A stretch of 8,331 nt of DNA from Actinomycetota bacterium (GTDB taxonomy: Bacteria; Actinomycetota; Thermoleophilia; Gaiellales; Gaiellaceae). A program made the position numbers and the translations under genes. Positions 5,699 through 8,331 of this stretch are shown in pieces. The first letter of the stretch is position 1. Every line of letters begins with the position of its first letter. The notes under the pieces were generated by a model. The model searched no databases. It saw only the letters and a program-made list of their open reading frames with translations, and was not told the DNA's origin. Location: contig JACCTK010000234.1 of NCBI GenBank assembly GCA_013812465.1, positions 1 to 8,331 on the forward strand, given 5' to 3'.

Positions 5699-7702
5699 TC
5701 AGCTCATTTCGCGGACTCCGAAGTCCCACGCGAGATAGGGAGCAACGCCCAGCTGATCACGGTTGGCACCGTCGCCCCGGCTGCAAAGGCGGACAGGTAA
5801 TCGGTAGTCGAGCCCCAATCCTTGCCAACGTAGAAGGGTCAGCGTGTACCCGAGAGCGGTGAGCAGCGACAGACCTACGAAGACCGCCCAGTCCCAATCG
5901 CGGACGCTGCGGCGAATCTGATCCGCGGACTCGAACCGCAGGAGCGGAGGCAGTAGTGCGCCAAGGAAGCTGGTTCCTGGCTCTCCGTCCGCTTCGAGAA
6001 GGGCCGCGTCGATGTTCAATTCGTCGAAGGCGAGCACGCCCTCGAGGAGGTTCCTTCGCGGTGAGCGCGCTGGCTTGTCATCGGGTACTGACTCCGGGTC
6101 GGCGAGCAGCCGCCGGGCTCGGAGGAAGTCGAGCCTGAGCGCGGCCGCGTGCTCCGGCGTTCTTGTCGCCAGGCAGGGCGCGGCTTGATAGATCTTGGCC
6201 GGGTCGAGGCTTCGGTGCTTCGTCTCCCAGTCTCGGCCGTGGCGTTCGACCGCCGCCTTCCAGCGGCGCGCGACATCGGCGTAGAGACCGACGATGACGG
6301 CGAATGTGGCCATCGCCGACTCGCGTGTCCGTGTCTCGACGTCGTCGAGCGGCTCACCCTGGACAAGATCGAGAACCGACTCGCCGTCGCGATGAACGGG
6401 AAGTCGCGGGTCCTTCAGGCGCGCGAGGGCGTTTGTCAGCGTTACGTAGGCGGCTTCGATGCGCTTCCAGCGCGCGAAGCGCGCAGTCATCGCGGTCACT
6501 TGGGTGGCGATGCTCGCCCGCACGTCGGCGGTCTTCAGACCGTAAGAGCTCCAGTAGAGCGCCGGCACAGGCTTTGTCGGCCGCGACTGACCCCAATAGC
6601 CTGGGAACTGCTTCTCGGCCGGCGCCAGACGCCCGTCGGCCTCGATCAGGAGAGGATCGAGATAGTCGCGGTCGGGTCGTCTGCGGTCGCGACTACCGTG
6701 CTCGGCCAAGTACGGAGTAACCGCCTCTTGCAACGATGCTCGTAGCACGCGGCCGCTGCGCCACGCATCATAGAACTTCGTGAGCGCAACGCCGAGCGCG
6801 CCACCGAAGAGGAGAACAAGTAGCGCCCAGATTAGTGCGTCCTGAGCATGAACCGTGACCGCGATCGCCTTGGGCTCCTCGACCGCCGGGTCGATGGCCA
6901 CGTCACCGGAGTACGAGCCAGGACCCGGGATGCTCGAAGCGCTGATCTTCGCCCGGGTCAAGGGTGGCGCCGGCCGGACGGTCGGTGTGGAGGCGACGGC
7001 AGCCGCCGGCAGGTTCGTCCTCGTCGCCCTTGTCGGTTCGATCGTGACTACCGCATTGGCTCCGTTTCGGGCGCCGAGAAGCGTCTCTCGCTCGACGACG
7101 CCGTGAGCGGCGACCGTCGTCGACGTCGCGCCATAGTGCTGGCCGGGACAGGAGCCGATGTGTGGGAGCCAGTCGCATGCTCGAGAGATAGGCCCGAGCC
7201 ATGCCGTTGTGGTGATCGAGGCCTGCTTCTGCTCGAATCCAACGAACGCGCCGGACGCCTCCGCGGCGCCGGCTTCGTTGATCGGCACAGACAGAAGCTC
7301 CGTCGGCCCAGCAAGCGCGCTGACGACCAGGAAGCCGTCGATCTTCGGCATCGATAGCGGACGGCGGAGCTCGAGCACTATCGCTCTGACGTCGCGAGCG
7401 GCGACAGTGACGCCGCTCGGAGCTGTGAGCTCGAGGCCGTCCTGCTCGCCAGCACCTGCTTCAAGGCCGCTCGCTGCTCCGGTGCCGACATACCTGACGC
7501 GAAGCTCGACCCTCTGACCGGTGCGGTTGCCCACGTAAAGGGTCATCGAGGCGAGACCGTCCTTGAAGCCCACGGCGACCGTATTCGGCGCAACCAAAGA
7601 CAGCCGTGGAGTTGCGGCGTTTGCCTGGGAGCTGCTAAAAGCCGCCAAAGTGACGACGAGTAGCAGCGACCCCATCCGCACGCCGGCCACGGAGATCGAC
7701 AC
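5699..7702 (-). CDS. Unrecognised signal-anchored membrane protein, C-terminus probably frameshifted
   Basis: I do not recognise this family. The open frame is 667 residues. It has a signal peptide (1-29, cleavage likely after ANA), then an extracytoplasmic region (30-287) that starts with a beta-rich segment (VAPNTVAVGF, MTLYVGNRTGQRVELRV) and holds a possible disulfide pair C176/C185. A Pro/Ala/Thr-rich stretch follows at 230-262, then a membrane helix at about 288-308 and a long, charged, helical, presumably cytoplasmic domain (310-603) with Trp/Tyr-rich motifs such as FPGYWGQ and YWSSYGLK. A second helix lies at about 604-624. After L623 the open frame turns polar and Arg/Asp-rich, but dropping one base near 5833 gives 42 more residues (YVGKDWGSTTDYLSAF onward, with VISWALLPI) and a stop at 5704-5706. 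That tail is hydrophobic and much more plausible for a membrane protein. The start GTG at 7702 is the longest choice; GTG 7690 and ATG 7675 are alternatives. The gene is monocistronic as far as visible. Confidence 0.75.
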   Translation of the reverse strand: MSISVAGVRMGSLLLVVTLAAFSSSQANAATPRLSLVAPNTVAVGFKDGLASMTLYVGNRTGQRVELRVRYVGTGAASGLEAGAGEQDGLELTAPSGVTVAARDVRAIVLELRRPLSMPKIDGFLVVSALAGPTELLSVPINEAGAAEASGAFVGFEQKQASITTTAWLGPISRACDWLPHIGSCPGQHYGATSTTVAAHGVVERETLLGARNGANAVVTIEPTRATRTNLPAAAVASTPTVRPAPPLTRAKISASSIPGPGSYSGDVAIDPAVEEPKAIAVTVHAQDALIWALLVLLFGGALGVALTKFYDAWRSGRVLRASLQEAVTPYLAEHGSRDRRRPDRDYLDPLLIEADGRLAPAEKQFPGYWGQSRPTKPVPALYWSSYGLKTADVRASIATQVTAMTARFARWKRIEAAYVTLTNALARLKDPRLPVHRDGESVLDLVQGEPLDDVETRTRESAMATFAVIVGLYADVARRWKAAVERHGRDWETKHRSLDPAKIYQAAPCLATRTPEHAAALRLDFLRARRLLADPESVPDDKPARSPRRNLLEGVLAFDELNIDAALLEADGEPGTSFLGALLPPLLRFESADQIRRSVRDWDWAVFVGLSLLTALGYTLTLLRWQGLGLDYRLPVRLCSRGDGANRDQLGVAPYLAWDFGVREMS

Positions 7703-7727
7703 TAGGCCATCGCGTCAGTAGCTTCAA
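7699..7727 (-). promoter_or_regulatory. Candidate promoter of the unknown membrane protein
   Basis: On the minus strand TTGAAG (7722-7727) and TAGTGT (7699-7704) are separated by exactly 17 bases, resembling -35 and -10 boxes (4 of 6 and 3 of 6 matches to the sigma-70 consensus). If real, transcription would start near 7692, downstream of the GTG at 7702, and translation would begin at GTG 7690 (nearly leaderless) or ATG 7675. Confidence 0.3.
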
Positions 7728-7759
7728 GCGCGCGAGGCGATATTCAGCGAGGAAGTTGC

Positions 7760-7765
7760 TAGACT
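7760..7765 (+). promoter_or_regulatory. Candidate -10 box of rplM
   Basis: TAGACT (TANNNT type), preceded by TTGC, would start transcription near 7772 and give a leader of about 30 bases before the rplM ATG. No clear -35 box is seen upstream. The position between two divergent genes supports some promoter here. Confidence 0.3.
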
Positions 7766-7773
7766 CGACCGCC

Positions 7774-7791
7774 GGCGGACGGTGTTCCGCC
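7774..7791 (+). other. Hairpin in the rplM leader
   Basis: GGCGGA (7774-7779) and TCCGCC (7786-7791) form a perfect 6-bp stem with a 6-base loop. It ends 11 bases before the rplM ATG and is followed by the pyrimidine tract CTCTTTCT. It could protect the 5' end, act in L13 autoregulation, or be chance in GC-rich DNA. Confidence 0.45.
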
Positions 7792-7802
7792 CTCTTTCTG
7801 TG

Positions 7803-8234
7803 ATGAAGACGTATACGGCCAAGCCCGGTGAGATCGAGCGCGAGTGGCTCCTCGTCGATGCCGACGGGCAGACACTCGGGCGCTTGGCGACCCGTATCGC
7901 GGACACGCTCCGCGGCAAGGGCAAGCCGCAGTACACGCCGCACGTCGACACAGGTGACTTCGTCGTCGTCGTGAACGCGGAGAAGATCGCGGTCACCGGG
8001 TCGAAGCTCGACACAAAACTGTACTACCGCCACTCCGGGTATCCCGGCGGACTTCGCCAGCGCACGCTCCGCGAGCAGCTCGAGCGCAGGCCGACCGAAG
8101 TTCTGCGCAAGGCGGTCAAGGGGATGCTGCCCAAGAACAAGCTCGCCGCGGCTCAGCTGGGCAAGCTGAAGATCTACGCTGGCGCCGAGCACCCGCACGC
8201 TGCCCAGGCGCCGAAGGAGATGAACCTCACATGA
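7803..8234 (+). CDS. rplM: 50S ribosomal protein L13
   Basis: Early-assembling protein of the large ribosomal subunit that binds 23S rRNA. The 143-residue protein is full length for the family and shows its conserved blocks: [15 protein letters not shown] at the N-terminus, [12 protein letters not shown] (19-30), a [17 protein letters not shown] segment (46-62), [12 protein letters not shown] (72-83), and the L13 signature [12 protein letters not shown] (105-116) followed by [11 protein letters not shown] (122-132). I chose ATG 7803 because MKTY is the normal start; a GTG at 7782 would add seven unrelated residues. No SD precedes the ATG; the stretch there is pyrimidine-rich. In most bacteria rpsI (S9) follows directly, but the 97 bases left after the stop hold palindromes and no recognisable S9 start. 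Confidence 0.97.
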   Translation: MKTYTAKPGEIEREWLLVDADGQTLGRLATRIADTLRGKGKPQYTPHVDTGDFVVVVNAEKIAVTGSKLDTKLYYRHSGYPGGLRQRTLREQLERRPTEVLRKAVKGMLPKNKLAAAQLGKLKIYAGAEHPHAAQAPKEMNLT

Positions 8235-8259
8235 GCAACGCTCACCTGCGGCTCGCGTT

Positions 8260-8286
8260 CGCGAGGGAAACCATGTTTCCCTCGCG
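8260..8286 (+). terminator. Perfect 12-bp palindrome after rplM, possible terminator
   Basis: CGCGAGGGAAAC (8260-8271) and GTTTCCCTCGCG (8275-8286) are exact inverted repeats around a CAT loop, 25 bases after the rplM stop. The stem is strong, but the following sequence (CGCTCCCTTCTTATCG) is only pyrimidine-rich and not a clean U-tract, so termination is likely but not certain. The base of the 5' arm can also pair with CTCGCG at 8252-8257. Confidence 0.55.
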
Positions 8287-8307
8287 CGCTCCCTTCTTAT
8301 CGAGAAC

Positions 8308-8331
8308 GTGGGGAACCTCCCGGTTCCCCAC
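8308..8331 (+). repeat. Perfect 10-bp palindrome at the window end
   Basis: GTGGGGAACC (8308-8317) and GGTTCCCCAC (8322-8331) pair exactly around a TCCC loop. The arms resemble those of the palindrome at 8260-8286 (GGGAAAC against GGGGAACC). It may be a second terminator stem or a member of a dispersed palindromic repeat family. The window ends on its last base, so what follows is not visible. Confidence 0.5.

Noticed and set aside
5688..5706. Bidirectional terminator between the convergent MFS and membrane-protein genes.
   Set aside because: The gap is at most 14 bases and no stem with a U-tract is visible there.
6149..6745. Plus-strand open frames antisense to the unknown membrane protein (also 6848-7357).
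   Set aside because: The minus frame has signal peptide and membrane helices in a sensible order; the plus frames do not show any recognisable element.
7635..8198. 187-residue minus-strand frame across rplM.
   Set aside because: Reverse image of L13, which is unambiguous on the plus strand.
8231..8331. Open frame starting at the ATGA overlap with the rplM stop ([10 protein letters not shown]...), considered as the start of rpsI.
   Set aside because: It bears no resemblance to ribosomal protein S9 and runs through both perfect palindromes, which explain the sequence better.

Overview
The window is high-GC DNA with dense, overlapping genes. By codon use and by the full-length L13 sequence it looks actinobacterial, possibly a deep-branching class such as Thermoleophilia. 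That placement is an impression, not a computed result.

The left half (29-4376, minus strand) is a complete thiamine-salvage operon in the order TPP riboswitch, thiamine pyrophosphokinase, thiamine-binding lipoprotein (thiB), fused permease (thiP), ATPase (thiQ). All three gene junctions can be read as exact 4-base stop/start overlaps (GTGA, GTGA, ATGA), which implies translational coupling. The transporter would import thiamine, the kinase would turn it into TPP, and TPP would shut the operon off through a riboswitch whose last helix abuts the first start codon and whose 3' part contains the Shine-Dalgarno sequence. No separate terminator-type expression platform is visible.

The middle (4437-5690, plus strand) is a divergent 12-helix major facilitator superfamily transporter of unknown substrate. 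It starts at TTG with no visible ribosome binding site.

Next (about 5699-7702, minus strand, convergent with the MFS gene) is a large unrecognised membrane protein. It has a secretion signal, an extracytoplasmic region, a membrane helix and a roughly 300-residue presumed cytoplasmic domain. Its last roughly 44 codons appear to be in the wrong reading frame: a +1 shift near 5833 restores a hydrophobic, coherent C-terminus ending at 5704.

The right end (7803-8234, plus strand) is rplM (ribosomal protein L13). A small hairpin and a pyrimidine tract lie before the start codon, where an SD would normally be. Downstream, instead of an immediate rpsI, there are two perfect palindromes (12-bp and 10-bp stems). 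The second ends on the last base of the window.

No CRISPR array, tRNA, rRNA, insertion sequence or phage gene was seen. The parts that most merit a second look are the riboswitch that directly masks its SD, the unknown membrane protein with its frameshift, and the paired palindromes after rplM.
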